Assembly: GCA_964036295.1 (NCBI GenBank) | Contig: OZ038467.1 | Span: 18,015,670-18,079,669, forward strand | Source: Plumapathes pennacea | Taxonomy: Eukaryota; Cnidaria; Anthozoa; Antipatharia; Myriopathidae | DNA length: 64,000 bases | Direction: 5' to 3' | Shown: positions 13,301-21,835 of the stretch, piece after piece | Numbering within the stretch: the first letter of the stretch is position 1 | Layout: each line of letters opens with the position of its first letter | Notes under the pieces: generated by a model | Databases searched by the model: none | What the model saw: only the letters and a program-made list of their open reading frames with translations | What the model was told of the DNA's origin: nothing | Made by a program: the position numbers and the translations under genes

Positions 13301-13481
13301 AGTATTCTGAGCTATGCGCATTTTTTCTCGACAGAACACATTTCGTGCTCCCGTTTACACGACATCTCAGCGTCGAAACGCGATGGGTGTTGGTTTGGTG
13401 TTTGAAGCGGACCTGGCTACACAAGAACATATCTCTCACTGGGTGCTACAGGGAGTGTGTCTGACCCTTAATTCCGACTGA
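1..13481 (+). CDS. DNAH10: axonemal dynein heavy chain, C-terminal part (13 exons)
   Basis: This is the 3' end of an axonemal dynein heavy chain, the ATP-driven motor of ciliary inner arms. Exons I can place by GT/AG sites and unbroken frame: 1-226, 917-1052, 1520-1763, 2468-2597, 3842-4115, 4739-4998, 6017-6355, 6930-7130, 7979-8284, 9612-10139, 11084-11251, 12367-12693 and 13335-13481. Together they give about 1,094 residues and a stop (TGA). Exons 1-3 cover AAA5, later exons the AAA6 region ([31 protein letters not shown]), and exons 9-13 the C-terminal domain ([40 protein letters not shown]). The dynein family is certain; the DNAH10 subtype is from recognition of the sequence. The start lies outside the window. 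Exons 8 (67 codons) and 13 (48 codons) are easily missed because the open frames seen there first are the wrong ones. Confidence 0.93.
306..722. repeat. two degraded GGCCCGG-type MITE copies in intron 1
   Basis: Two adjoining diverged copies (about 306-484 and 485-722) of the dispersed element that is intact at 3164-3386. The shared core includes TCGTCCACAACGAC, GGAACAAGC and a terminal AATCCAGGATTAGCTTA-like end followed by an ACCGGGCC-like tip. Confidence 0.6.
745..885. repeat. ATCGATAACA inverted-repeat cluster
   Basis: Short direct units of ATCGATAACA at about 752-782 are mirrored by the opposite-strand form near 855-880 (ATTGTTATCGATTG). It looks like a small fold-back element inside dynein intron 1. 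Confidence 0.5.
2181..2330. repeat. truncated GGGCCAATTC MITE
   Basis: Left part of the element that is complete at 10714-10943. It starts GGGCCAATTCAATAAA directly after CTG (2178-2180) and loses similarity near 2330, so the right terminus is missing. Confidence 0.6.
2600..2985. repeat. tandem pair of fold-back repeats in dynein intron 4
   Basis: Two related blocks (about 2615-2755 and 2865-2975) share CACACTGTACCACA, GTCGTTCCCC and GGCTACATTTT-like segments. Each can fold back because its AGTCGTTTCTT arm is mirrored by an AAGAACCGACT-like arm. Between them lies an inverted fragment of the TTAACCCTTTC element. Confidence 0.5.
3012..3448. repeat. TTAACCCTTTCACTCCCAA MITE, interrupted
   Basis: The element has terminal inverted repeats (TTAACCTTTCATTCCCAAG at the left, CTTGGGAGTGAAAGGGTTAA at the right). 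It is split by the CTG-target element at 3164-3386. The uninterrupted relative at 8782-8991 serves as an empty site. Confidence 0.8.
3164..3386. mobile_element. GGCCCGG-TIR MITE with CTG target duplication
   Basis: Non-autonomous 223-bp element. Its ends are GGCCCGGTTTTTCGAAAGC and the inverted form GCTTTGAAAAGCCGGGCC, each followed inward by TAATCCAGGATTA-type repeats. CTG flanks both sides (3161-3163, 3387-3389), and the homologous empty site at 8933-8935 has CTG once. A 3-bp CWG duplication fits known PIF/Harbinger target preference; assignment to that superfamily is inference because the element has no coding sequence. Confidence 0.8.
4146..4267. repeat. short MITE related to the TTAACCCTTTC family
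   Basis: Begins AACCCTTTCACTC and ends GAGTGAAGGGTTAA, with an internal ATGTATGAGCGATGTAGAG segment like the larger copies at 3012 and 8782. About 120 bp, inside a dynein intron. Confidence 0.6.
4356..4388. repeat. poly-C tract
   Basis: An almost uninterrupted run of about 30 C residues in a dynein intron. Its length is likely to be unstable and hard to sequence. Confidence 0.9.
5726..5868. repeat. 140-bp fold-back element
   Basis: Left arm with GAAGATATGGATTATATTTTCTCGTGG and right arm with the opposite-strand form through CCACTCGAAAAC and CCATGTCTTC pair over about 50 bp. It lies in a dynein intron just after a short ATA microsatellite. A nearby small palindrome (CATATCCTCACTAGTGAGGATAT region, 5634-5656) is typical of the same repeat type. 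Confidence 0.65.
6393..6861. mobile_element. GGCCCGG-type MITE carrying an internal insertion
   Basis: Flanked by CTG at 6390-6392 and 6862-6864, as for the 3164-3386 copy. Its outer parts match the family, but about 220 bp of unrelated GC- and AT-mixed DNA sits between about 6600 and 6820, so something inserted into this copy. Confidence 0.65.
7205..7850. repeat. 26-bp minisatellite in dynein intron 8
   Basis: Units built from AGTAACGTAACAG followed by TAACGAAGTAAAC repeat head to tail. The block at 7683-7850 is nearly homogeneous, and the block at 7205-7480 is degenerate. They are separated by about 200 bp of non-repeat sequence. Because 26 is not a multiple of three, the unit can be read in all three frames of the minus strand without stops, creating several long but spurious open frames. 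Confidence 0.9.
8562..8581. repeat. poly-G tract
   Basis: Run of 20 G residues within a G-rich stretch of dynein intron 9. Confidence 0.9.
8782..8991. repeat. TTAACCCTTTCACTGCCAA MITE, uninterrupted copy
   Basis: About 210-bp element with terminal inverted repeats TTAACCCTTTCACT and AGTGAAAGGGTTAA. It has a single TTCTGGTGAG at 8931-8940 where the 3012-3448 copy carries an inserted element, so it acts as the empty reference site. Confidence 0.75.
10714..10943. mobile_element. GGGCCAATTC-TIR MITE with CAG target duplication
   Basis: A 230-bp element in dynein intron 10. Ends are GGGCCAATTCAATAAAACAT and the inverted form ATTTAATTGGCCC; the arms extend through TACAAGTGTATTTTACAAG and CTTGTAAAATACACGTGTA. 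CAG flanks both ends (10711-10713, 10944-10946). A 3-bp CWG duplication is again consistent with Harbinger-type mobilisation. Confidence 0.7.
11280..11533. repeat. GGGGTACTCC dispersed repeat, dynein intron copy
   Basis: About 250-bp element that begins in a G-run followed by GTACTCC and ATATAGGTATGTGCCGCCC, contains several GGTCTGAAATAGGGT units, and ends TTTTGAGGAGTA plus a C-run. The G-run/C-run termini form inverted ends. The same family occurs between the TRIM genes. Confidence 0.75.
11889..12254. repeat. GGGGCGCTTATTCGA repeat
   Basis: Contains AATCCTCGACGCTTAT at the left, GGGGCGCTTATTCGAAGG inside and GGGGCGCTTATTCGAGGATT at the right end, an inverted-terminus arrangement. Probably a degraded MITE in dynein intron 11. 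Confidence 0.5.
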
Positions 13482-13830
13482 TCACTTCAAGTTTCTTGTT
13501 TGTGTGACTGTATTTAATCGAGTGGTGTTATTGATCACTGGAGTGCACTGGTATCCTTGTTATTTACGTCTCGATTTTCCTGTAGCTGTTCAACTGCTTG
13601 AAGTCTACTATTTCTCCTTCTAGATAGTTCGCCCTGCTGTGTTTTTTGTCCTCTAAATATGAAGTGTACTTTCCACGCTCAATAGCTATAGCTTGTAGGC
13701 TTGCACTTTTCCAGTACAATTCTCCAAGTTAATATATTTATTTTTAGTGTTTCTAAGAAACTCTTTACAAATGTAAAATACTCCAACGAAATAAAAGCAT
13801 ATTTGATTTGTATTAAATGGGTCTTTTGTG
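13482..13830 (+). other. dynein 3' UTR with poly(A) signal
   Basis: Sequence following the dynein TGA. An AATAAA hexamer at 13790-13795 is the most likely polyadenylation signal. The same stretch, including the hexamer context, recurs in the three downstream copies of the terminal exon, where an 0.84-0.87 kb element has inserted at the point equivalent to about 13655. Confidence 0.6.
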
Positions 13831-14055
13831 GCTTCAAGCTACTTCCGTCTTGCCAGCAAGATCGTGTCAAGTCCACGCTCACTTGGGCATGACCGTAAGG
13901 GGATTGGTGAGAGTTACGCGTATGACCGCTGGTACATACTTGGATGCGTGCGCCTCGCTGAAAAGCCCGCGCTAAATTCGACTGAAGAAGCCGGACGTTA
14001 TATCAAAGGTAAGTAAAAAGACAGTTTCGTAATGTTACAGGCTTTTAGACCCATC
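13831..14055 (+). other. conserved segment downstream of dynein, copied in the array
   Basis: Recurs after each terminal-exon copy (about 21602-21825, 43830-44055, 51740-51965). It contains an open stretch of about 60 codons (TACATACTTGGATGCGTGCG region) ending near a GTAAGT (AAAGGTAAGTAA), so it could be a 5' exon of an unrecognised plus-strand transcript. Similarity to the array copies ends just after ATGTTACAGGCTT. No known protein was recognised, so this remains non-coding until transcript evidence exists. Confidence 0.3.
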
Positions 14056-14103
14056 AAATATTTCCTCCCGCGTGTGATTGGTGGAATCGTGAAACATAAC
14101 CGA

Positions 14104-14131
14104 ATAACGTCCGCTCACGAGCGGACGTTAT
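14104..14131. repeat. perfect 12-bp stem hairpin
   Basis: ATAACGTCCGCT, a four-base loop CACG, then AGCGGACGTTAT: all twelve pairs match. A second inverted pair (GTGTTAGATGAG at 14212 and CTCATCTAAACAC near 14325) lies just downstream, so this may be part of a larger fold-back element. Confidence 0.8.
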
Positions 14132-14339
14132 CAGCGAATAACCCTCGCCTGGCGAACTATCGGTGTTTATAAAATAACTATGATACTATGCGCGCCCTGA
14201 TTGGTTAAATAACCGTGTTAGATGAGAGTATATTACACGCTGACGCGATACGCGATGTTTTTTACTTGACTAATTATTTTATAAAAGAAATATATAACGT
14301 GTTCCCGTGTAATATAGCCTCATCTAAACACTTGGGAAG

Positions 14340-14879
14340 TTGGGAGAACACGTTTCAAAATGCTTTCATTTGGGCATTACAAATAAGCTCATCGCCCCAT
14401 CCTATTCGTACATCATGAATGACCATGTCATATCAAGAGTAGATTCGGTTAAATATCTTGGCCTCACTATCAACCAGAGGCTGAATTGGAACCAACACTG
14501 CGACAATTTATGCAGAAAGGCCAATGGATCACTGAACCTTCTCAGAAGAATTCTAAGTGACTGTAGTGTAGATGTTAAGTCTAGGGCCTATACTACACTA
14601 GTTCGCCCCCAACTTGAATATGCTAGTAGTGCATGGAACCCTCACACCAAACGTAATATTAACAAAATTGACATGGTACAGCACAGAGCAGCTAGATCTG
14701 TTTTCCACGATTATTCTAGAACTAGCCATATTACCCCAATGATTGCCCAACTGGGATGGGATTCGCTTGAGCAGCGGAGATTGTTGTCTCAAGCTACCAT
14801 GTTTTACAAGATCCAGCAAGGTTTAGTGGGGATTAAATTGCCCCCCGAAATATGTCCCCTTAATCCCCGAACGAAGTGA
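14340..14879 (+). mobile_element. LINE reverse transcriptase C-terminal fragment (CR1/jockey-like)
   Basis: The open frame encodes about 175 residues typical of the region after the catalytic palm in CR1/jockey-type non-LTR retrotransposons: KYLGLTINQRLNWNQH, LVRPQLEYASSAWNPH, IDMVQHRAARSVFHDY and LGWDSLEQRRLLSQ. The RT catalytic part is absent, so the copy is 5'-truncated. The frame breaks near 14868, and the following codons resume at about 16368, so the LINE is interrupted by a later insertion. Confidence 0.8.
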
Positions 14880-16366
14880 GGGAAATACTCACGACACTAA
14901 TGCAGTAATATTATACCGCCTACTTGGGGACTCCAAGCCTGTCGCCATCTCGAAATTTAACGTTGTCTGTCAGTTTGTCAGTCAGTCTGTCGTACGACTT
15001 TAGGCGCGGTTACCCTGCTAACCAATAAGAAAGGCCGGATCGATCACGTGTGCCCTGGCCTGTAGTTTTACTCAGCAATGTTGTTTTACTCAGCAATGTT
15101 GTTTTACTCCGAAATAAGAGAAATTAGATTTGAACGAAGCATTTAGATTTGAACGAAGCAACAATATATCGAAGCTGCGTTCACGAAAATGGAAAACTTA
15201 AAAACTGAAAAACTTGAAACACAACAGTCTCGCGAAGCTCGTCTTCAAATGAGAAGGGAACAGGCACGAGCAAGGCGAAATCGTGAAACGAGCGAACAAC
15301 AACGCATGAATGCCGATCGAAAGCGACATGAACGGAAACGGGTAACGCAGACAACTCCGCAAAGAGAACAGCACTTGAACGCAAATCGGAAACTTCAGGA
15401 GAAAAAGCGGGCCGAAGAGAAGACTCCGCAAGTTAAGACAACAGCGCATGAATGCCGACCAAAAGCGACATGAACAGAAGCGGGTAACACAGACAACTCC
15501 GCAAAGGGAACAGCGCTTGAAAGCAAATCGGGAGCTTCAGATGCCGTTTTGTGTTAAACTCAGATACTTATTTAGAAAGGACAAGCAACAAAGGTTAGTC
15601 AGTGGAAATCGAACAATCACCGTGACAAATATATATTTTGTAACTCGATCACTTCAAGAATGTATTAAAATCTGTATGCTGATCATTTTCCCTTGAAGTA
15701 TTGTTTTACTACGCTTCTGTTGCCAGTTTCGGCTACCGTATTTGCTCAGAGCAATCGGAACTTGGAGTCTTGAATGATTTAGTCAGATGTCTTATTTTTC
15801 TGTAATCTGACACGCGGTGATTGCAGCGAGAATCGTTCACAAGCCCTTAGAAGTATTACTGGGTCTGAAGCCCGTGTATAATTTGAAGTAAACTGTTCAA
15901 GTTTTGCTTTGATTCTGGGAGAAATTTTGCTGTTTTGAGTGGGTTCACATACAAAACAATTCGAGCCTATTAAATATGCATGCCTGAGTCTGGTGCATGC
16001 GGTAGTAAAAACAAATCGCACAGGAAGCCTATTTAATTGTACTGCCTATGAATTCAAAATTGGAAAATCAGTGTTCCTTTCAGTTCCCGTACTACGACGG
16101 CCGACCAACTTCAAACTTTGAGTATTAAATTTCGAGAACGTGCTTGGCAGACTGTATGAATTAATTTGACGTGCCGACCGTGGGAAATACGTACTTCGTC
16201 ACGCAATCGATTCTGTTTTCAACGCAAAAGTATAACACACACCATTCTTTTTCTCCTTCCTTTGCGTGTAGCACTTGAGTTCGAAGAAAAGATTGAGTCA
16301 ACATTTCGGTAAAACAAAGGCTACTCTTATTGGGAGTTACCAAAGTAAAAGTCCCATCAATGGCAG
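14868..16366 (+). mobile_element. 1.5-kb insertion splitting the LINE
   Basis: Sits between the two LINE parts. It contains its own putative leader and an open frame of basic tandem repeats (15189-15570). The right edge reads CTAG followed by T, which would suit a Helitron 3' end, but I could not place a matching 5' TC end, so the class is uncertain. Apart from that frame I see no coding sequence; 15700-16366 is featureless. Confidence 0.4.
15189..15570 (+). pseudogene. basic repeat protein fragment (STPR-like repeats)
   Basis: From ATG 15189 the frame gives about 80 residues of Arg/Lys/Gln-rich repeats (RRNRETSEQQRMNADRKRHE, VTQTTPQREQHLNANRKLQE) of about 20-23 residues each. A one-base shift near 15437 moves the repeats into another frame (QQRMNADQKRHEQKRVTQTT), which continues to about 15570. 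Such repeats resemble STPR-type modules seen at the start of some animal Helitron or helicase proteins; that link is inference. Frameshifted and truncated. Confidence 0.4.
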
Positions 16367-16720
16367 AGTGAGGGGGTATATGCGATTATCGTATTTCTAG
16401 TAGGACATCCAAACTACCAAACCCATTGCCATTTAGGCATCTGCAGACAAACAACGATTCATACAAATTTTCTTTTTATCCTAGAATTATACCAATATGG
16501 AACCAATTACCATTACATAGTTTATTAATGCCAAGTGCTCCTAGTTTTAAAGCAGCTGCTATGCCAATTATTAAGACCTTAGTTTAAATGTATTTTAGCA
16601 ATTAGTATGTAATTATTTTCATAACATTGGCTTTTATTGTTGTTATATTATTGTATATTATTTAATTATATTCAGTGTCCCCAATTAGTTTGTAAAATGC
16701 TAAATACATTGACAATAATT
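16367..16720 (+). mobile_element. LINE 3' end, second part
   Basis: Continues the LINE frame (LPFRHLQTNNDSYKFSFYPR, PIWNQLPLHSLLMPSAPSF) to a TAA at about 16586, followed by a 3' UTR with CAGTGTCCCCAATTAGTTTG and TAAAATGCTAAATACATTGAC. The same 3' tail appears in opposite orientation at 30118-30225. Confidence 0.7.
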
Positions 16721-17492
16721 AAAAAGAAATTATTATTAGATGGTAATGTATACAGCAATACAAGATATATTCTATTTTATATTCTATTTATTTAGAAATA
16801 ATTCTAACTAAACTGATCAGGTATATCATAATTCGATTACAGAATATGTTTTCAGATTTGTACAGGCATGCTATGCACTACAAAGTGCACAGCAACTACA
16901 GTTGTTCTCTATGAGACTAGAAAGATCCCTCTCACATATGTTTTTCCTATAACCATGTAAACTAATATCTTACTTATACTCTATGCAAGACAATTATTGT
17001 TCACTGCCACAAGCAGCAACCAGATCAAAGTATTTTACCATGGAAGCTTCTGACTATTTAACATAATTCGTTATCACACTAGCAAAACTCTGTAAACCCA
17101 GAGATGTGGTATTATCCACTCGGTATTCATGACTCATTATGTCATTTCAAATTTTCAACAGACAAAATTACTTCAACTTTTTAAATTGGTGATAAAGTCC
17201 ACTCAATTCTACCTTGCCTGTTCAACTTCTTGCATTTAGCAAGGCCGGCCCCCATAGTTAGATATGAAAATGAGAGTTGAACACACAGTGAAGGTTCATG
17301 TTGCTAAATACAGCTGAAAACCAGATTACTAAGCCAGTTTTGTGTTGCTATGTAATGTTTGTATTTATCCTCACCAAAATTTCAAGGAATACCCCCCCCC
17401 CCCCCACGTCACCTATATACCAAAGGGCTGGGCTGGGCTGAACAGTCTATTGGCCACCATAGAGAGGGCCCCTTTAAGGTTAAACAAAAAGT
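16721..17492. other. TRIM downstream unit, type I
   Basis: Non-coding. It is shared with 30240-31016 downstream of T3 (GTAATGTATACA, CAACTACAGTTGTT, CCCCCATAGTTAGATATGAAAA) and probably contains the 3' UTR of T1. There is a C-run at about 17392-17406. Confidence 0.6.
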
Positions 17493-19712
17493 TTAGTACT
17501 GCGGTTGAAAAACTTGGATGCAGTGATTTTGAAAATCACAAACAAACACTCGCCCATCTGCTATTACTGTTATACCTAAAGGTGCATTAAACTGCCTTTG
17601 AACAGATCCTCGTGATCCAAATGAGGTCACAAATTTGCCTTTTAATGTAAAAACCTGCACACAGTGCTTGCCCTCATCACAAACTAACAACAAATCATTT
17701 ACATCAACTGCAAGACCTGCTGGAGTGTTCAGCTGGCCCTTGCCAATGTCATAAAGATAAGTGCCTTGTGAATCAAACACTCTCACCACTTGCAGCCTAC
17801 TACTGACAAAGTACTTTCCATCATGGAATATGGCAAATGGATCACCAGTAATTTGATTTTTTGCAAACTGCAGGAGCAGCCTTCCTTCAGGTGAGAACAC
17901 AAACACTTTCTTGGCTGTTTTGTCACAGACCACAACATTGTTATCATTTGTAACAGAGACACCACAGACACGCTTCAATGCTCCTTCACCAAACTTGCTG
18001 ATCCACTGACCAGCAGGGCTAAACACTTGGATTCTACAGTTGTTTAAATCACAAACAACAATGTTATCAATCTTATTATAAGCCACTCCTGTAGGAGACT
18101 GGAACTGTCCATTTCCTTTTCCTTGTGATCCAAACTTCCTCACGAACTGGCCTGCATTACTGAAAATCTGCACTCTGTGATTAGAAAGGTCTGAAACTGC
18201 CAGCTCTCCAGTACTGCTCACTGATATATCAACAGGGTGGTCGAACTGCCCATTACCTGAGCCATATGACCCAAATGAGCTCAGATGTTTGTAGCTGTGT
18301 GGTATTCTCTTTCTTACATTGACATCTACATGACAATTCCTGGGAGACTGGCCTTGCACTTTCACAGTCAAGTGATGAACTCCTTTAGTCTTGGGGGTAA
18401 AACTGACTGAGTAACTTCCATCTTCTCTATCTTGAACTTCATTTTCCACAACATCTCCAGCAGGAGATAAAATTTGCACAGTCACTTCCTCTGTTGTTGA
18501 ATGACAGACGTTTTCTTCATTGTCTCGAGTGACAACAGTAAACTGGGCACAGTCATTGATAAAAATTGGCAGTTTTTCAAATCCCTGAATCTGTGTCTTT
18601 TCTGGGTCAACAACCATTTGTGCCACGAGAACTCGACCCAGTGTTACTTGCTCTACACTTTGATAAATATCTTCATTTGGTATGTACTTCACATGCTGGC
18701 TTTTGACAGGCTGTAGTTCTTCAAGAGTCTTCAGGAGTTCTTCAGATCGGTTCCCCACAGACGGCTCAGCTCGCAGGATTTCTCCACTAATTTCTCGTTT
18801 CAGGACACTGTCAAAGAAATCAGTCACACTACTCAGCTGGCCTAAACGAAGTTCCAACTTCTCTTTCCGACCTTCAAACTCTCGTCCTTGATCTTCACGA
18901 ATCGTAGCAAGTTTTGTCATCATATCTCTCTCGTGTTGCTTGGCCAGGTCAATAAATCTTTGCGTGTTGCGTCGGGCGGAAAGTTCAGCGGCAGCGATTT
19001 GCTCTTCAAGTTTTCTGTACGTCTTCTGGTCTTTTTTTAGTCTTGCTTCGCAAATGCGAACTCCGGCTTGAACTTTCTTCATGCTTTCTTCTAAGCGTAG
19101 CTTCGCTTGATCGGCGGCATCGTCGAGATGAACGAGTTCGTGGTCCTTGTGGGTAATTATGGCGCACTTCTGACAAATACACCGTTGACAAGTTTCGCAG
19201 AAAAACTCTAAAACCTCAGAGGTGTGGCGCGGCTCTTCACAAAGCTGAGGCCTGCCGAGGATCTCCTGAATGTCAGCGTCTTGAACCGCTGATAATGCAG
19301 TCAGACGATGACCTTTCCAGATCTTTAGTCGTGAATGTAGTTCTCGACACTCGTCGCAATTGAAACACTCGCAGTTAAAACAAAACGCCGTGGCTGAAGA
19401 CTTCTTGTCGCAGTTGTTGCACAGCACTTGGTGACCTTCATTTTGAGTTGATACGATGTCCCGGAGACGATTCAGATGAAACGATGAAGGAAAGGTGTTG
19501 AAGTTGCCTCCCTCCGGTAAAGCGATTTCCGTTCTACAATCCGGACACGCGATGGGTTCTTGGTTTACACGTTTTTCTGCCAGCCGGTTGAGACAGTGAA
19601 GACAGAACGTGTGAAGACACGGTAGAATTCTTGGATCGGTGTAGATCTCCAGACAAACAGAACACTCTATCTCTTTCGTCAGTCTCTCCATTAAACTTGG
19701 AGACGACGCCAT
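17493..19712 (-). CDS. TRIM-NHL E3 ubiquitin ligase, copy T1 (intact)
   Basis: A single-exon frame of 739 residues from MASSPSLMERL. Order: RING (C-x2-C...CLHTFCLHC...CPDC, about 17-59), B-box 1 (about 98-138), B-box 2 (about 158-191), coiled coil (about 197-330), filamin/Ig-like domain (about 368-468), then six NHL repeats (about 477-739, CDFQNHCIQVFQ at the end). This is the architecture of TRIM2/TRIM3/TRIM71 (LIN-41); such proteins are RING E3 ligases whose NHL propeller binds RNA or protein. An upstream in-frame ATG at 19754 would add 14 residues, but the MASS start is the one shared by most copies. NHL loop residues differ strongly from those of the other copies, while RING and coiled coil barely change. 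Confidence 0.92.
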   Translation of the reverse strand: MASSPSLMERLTKEIECSVCLEIYTDPRILPCLHTFCLHCLNRLAEKRVNQEPIACPDCRTEIALPEGGNFNTFPSSFHLNRLRDIVSTQNEGHQVLCNNCDKKSSATAFCFNCECFNCDECRELHSRLKIWKGHRLTALSAVQDADIQEILGRPQLCEEPRHTSEVLEFFCETCQRCICQKCAIITHKDHELVHLDDAADQAKLRLEESMKKVQAGVRICEARLKKDQKTYRKLEEQIAAAELSARRNTQRFIDLAKQHERDMMTKLATIREDQGREFEGRKEKLELRLGQLSSVTDFFDSVLKREISGEILRAEPSVGNRSEELLKTLEELQPVKSQHVKYIPNEDIYQSVEQVTLGRVLVAQMVVDPEKTQIQGFEKLPIFINDCAQFTVVTRDNEENVCHSTTEEVTVQILSPAGDVVENEVQDREDGSYSVSFTPKTKGVHHLTVKVQGQSPRNCHVDVNVRKRIPHSYKHLSSFGSYGSGNGQFDHPVDISVSSTGELAVSDLSNHRVQIFSNAGQFVRKFGSQGKGNGQFQSPTGVAYNKIDNIVVCDLNNCRIQVFSPAGQWISKFGEGALKRVCGVSVTNDNNVVVCDKTAKKVFVFSPEGRLLLQFAKNQITGDPFAIFHDGKYFVSSRLQVVRVFDSQGTYLYDIGKGQLNTPAGLAVDVNDLLLVCDEGKHCVQVFTLKGKFVTSFGSRGSVQRQFNAPLGITVIADGRVFVCDFQNHCIQVFQPQY

Positions 19713-19938
19713 GTTGGACAGAAATAGTAAACGAATTCCTAATGGGGCGAGCAAGAGCGCGTATAGCGTTTCCGCCTACAAAGACTCTTTCAATTTTTTT
19801 CCGCGCGAAAATTGGGGTGAGCGCAAAAATTACACCGAGGAGGGGTGGGGGGAGGGACGGGAGTGGGAGAGAATTTCTTGTACTCCTCCCACCTCTCCCC
19901 TCGCCCCAATTTTTGCGCTTGCCTCATTTTTCGCGCGG
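19713..19938 (-). promoter_or_regulatory. T1 upstream region with GC-rich inverted repeat
   Basis: CCGCGCGAAAATTGGGG plus GAGCGCAAAAATT at about 19800-19832 is mirrored by AATTTTTGCGCTTGCC and TTTTTCGCGCGG near 19907-19938, with a purine-rich then pyrimidine-rich centre. The same block precedes T4, and variants precede T2, T6 and the insertion upstream of T3, so it is either a shared promoter or a MITE next to it. Confidence 0.45.
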
Positions 19939-20177
19939 GGGGTTTTTCAAAGCACGATTAGGCTAATCCTGGATTAGGTTTAAACTTTCTTGTTATTTAT
20001 AAGCCTGAAAACGTGAAAGTTTCGTCCACAACGACTTTCTTGATAACGTTTTAAGCTGGAACAAGCAGCTCTTTAATCCATCTTCGAACAAAACTCTGCA
20101 ATTTATTGGGAGAGAGTTCGAGAGAAATAATTTCGTTAATCCTGGATTAGCTTAATCGACTTTCGAAAAATCGGGCC
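19939..20177. mobile_element. GGCCCGG-type MITE, left tip lost
   Basis: Starts GGTTTTTCAAAGCACGATT fused to the GC-rich T1 upstream block and ends ATCGGGCC followed by CTG (20178-20180). Same family as 3164-3386. Confidence 0.65.
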
Positions 20178-20216
20178 CTGGACATTCTTCTGAGCAATGC
20201 GCATTTATCTTGACAG

Positions 20217-20363
20217 AAAACATTTTGTGCTCCCGTTTACACGACATCTCAGCGCCGTAACGCGATGGGTGTTGGCTTGGTGTTTGAAGCGGACCTGGCT
20301 ACACATGAACATATCTCTCACTGGGTGCTACAGGGCGTGTGTCTCACCCTTAACTCCGACTGA
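20217..20363 (+). pseudogene. copy A of the dynein terminal exon
   Basis: A 147-bp duplicate of dynein exon 13 with the acceptor (ATTTATCTTGACAG) and the TGA preserved. The 48-codon frame is intact ([20 protein letters not shown] onward, ending CLTLNSD) and differs from the parent by N to K, R to C and Q to H changes. No other dynein exon adjoins it. Without an upstream donor partner it is a stranded exon, unless spliced as an alternative last exon over about 7 kb. Confidence 0.85.
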
Positions 20364-20582
20364 TCAATTCAAGTTTGCTGTTCGTGTGACTGTCTTAAAT
20401 CGAGTGGTGTTATTGATCACGGGAGTTCACTGGTATCCTTGTCATTTTCGTCTCGATTTTCCTGTAGCTGTTCAACTGCTTGAAGTCTACTATTTCTCCT
20501 TCTGGATAGTTCGCCCAGCTGTTTTTTTTTTTTTTTTTTTTTTTGTTTGTTCGTTTGTTTGTTTTTTTTTTTTGCCCTCTAA

Positions 20583-21435
20583 TCTGTAAGTCAATTCCAA
20601 CTGCGATCATCATCCCCCCCCCCCCCCCCCCGGCTTACCCCGGGCTTTTGACTCCAGTTCCGCTCCGCATAGCCGGGCATTTGACTCGAAGCCAGGCCCG
20701 CCCCCCGGGGCATTTGACCGTCACTGAGCTCGTATGTTTGGTTCACAAGTTTTGCGATCGACAAGCTTTTATCCGACGGAGCATATAAACAACCTCTGCT
20801 GTGCTTCAAAACGAAATACTGACAAGAATCTTTGATAGTGTCAGTTGGATTTATGGTCAGACTGTGCAGTGTTCACTTCATTACCAAGAACTTTAGTATT
20901 TTTCGATAGCCGCGTTTCATCCTTTCAACGCTTGTTTCCGCTCAAGGCTTCTTTTGTATCAGGGTTTGGTGACTCTGTGAAATGTTATTTTCTCTTCTAT
21001 TTGGGGTCTTGTGTCACTGTTCTGAATCCCAGAGTGTTGCTAGCGTCCACTGTTTTCAGTTCGTGTGGATTAAAGAACCTTCGCTAAACGGCCACTCAGT
21101 CTGGCAGAGCTATATAAAAGTATCGAAGAATACTTTGTCTTTGTTTTGTTATAGCGTATTTGTTGGCTTTTGATATTGGCCACTAAAAATTTGAAATATA
21201 GATGTTACGGCCTTCTGTCGCGTTTTATTTTGAACTATTGAAAAATCACTCGTTTGGAGAATGGGAAATTCGACGCTTTAGAGCCCGCCAAAAGAGCCCG
21301 ACCAGCGGGGCATTTGACCGTGATTTTTGCCTGCACAGCCGGGCATTTGACCAAAGATTTTCAAAAAAAGTCAAATGCCCGCGGGTTTGCCCGGGGGGGG
21401 GGGGGGGGTGATCGCAGTTGGAATTGACTCAGACA
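20583..21435. mobile_element. 853-bp non-autonomous element with TAA target duplication, copy A
   Basis: Inserted in the 3' UTR of terminal-exon copy A; the parent at 13650 lacks it. Ends are T-CTGTAAGTCAATTCCAACT and the inverted form ending AGTTGGAATTGACTCAGACA, then a C-run/G-run pair just inside. TAA flanks both sides (20580-20582, 21436-21438). Subterminal GGGCATTTGAC motifs repeat near both ends. A 3-bp TWA duplication suits PIF/Harbinger; there is no transposase inside. Confidence 0.75.
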
Positions 21436-21835
21436 TAAATATGAAGTGTACTTTCCACTCTCAATAGCTTGTAGGCTTGCATTACTTCCAGTACAATTTC
21501 CGAGTTTATTTATCTATTTCTAGTGTTTCTAAGAAACTCTTACAAATGTAAAAAATTCCAACGAAATAAAAGTATATTTCGATTTGTATTAAACGGGTCT
21601 TTTGTGGATTCAAGCTACTTCTGTGTTGTCAGCGAAAATCGTGTCAAGTCCACACTCACTTGGACATGACCGTGAGGGGATTGGCGAGACTTACGGGTAT
21701 GACCGCTGGTACATACTTGGATGCGTGCGCCTCGCTGAAAAGCCCGCGCTAAATTCGACTGAAGAAGCCGGGACGTTAATATCAAAGGTAAGTAAAAAGA
21801 CAGTTTCGCAATGTTATAGGCTTCTTTGGAAATGC

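Noticed and set aside
20197-20589. 130-codon plus-strand frame over dynein exon copy A, and equivalents at 42433-42798 and 50361-50879
   Set aside because: Wrong frame of the dynein exon; the correct frame reads the known C-terminus and stops at TGA.
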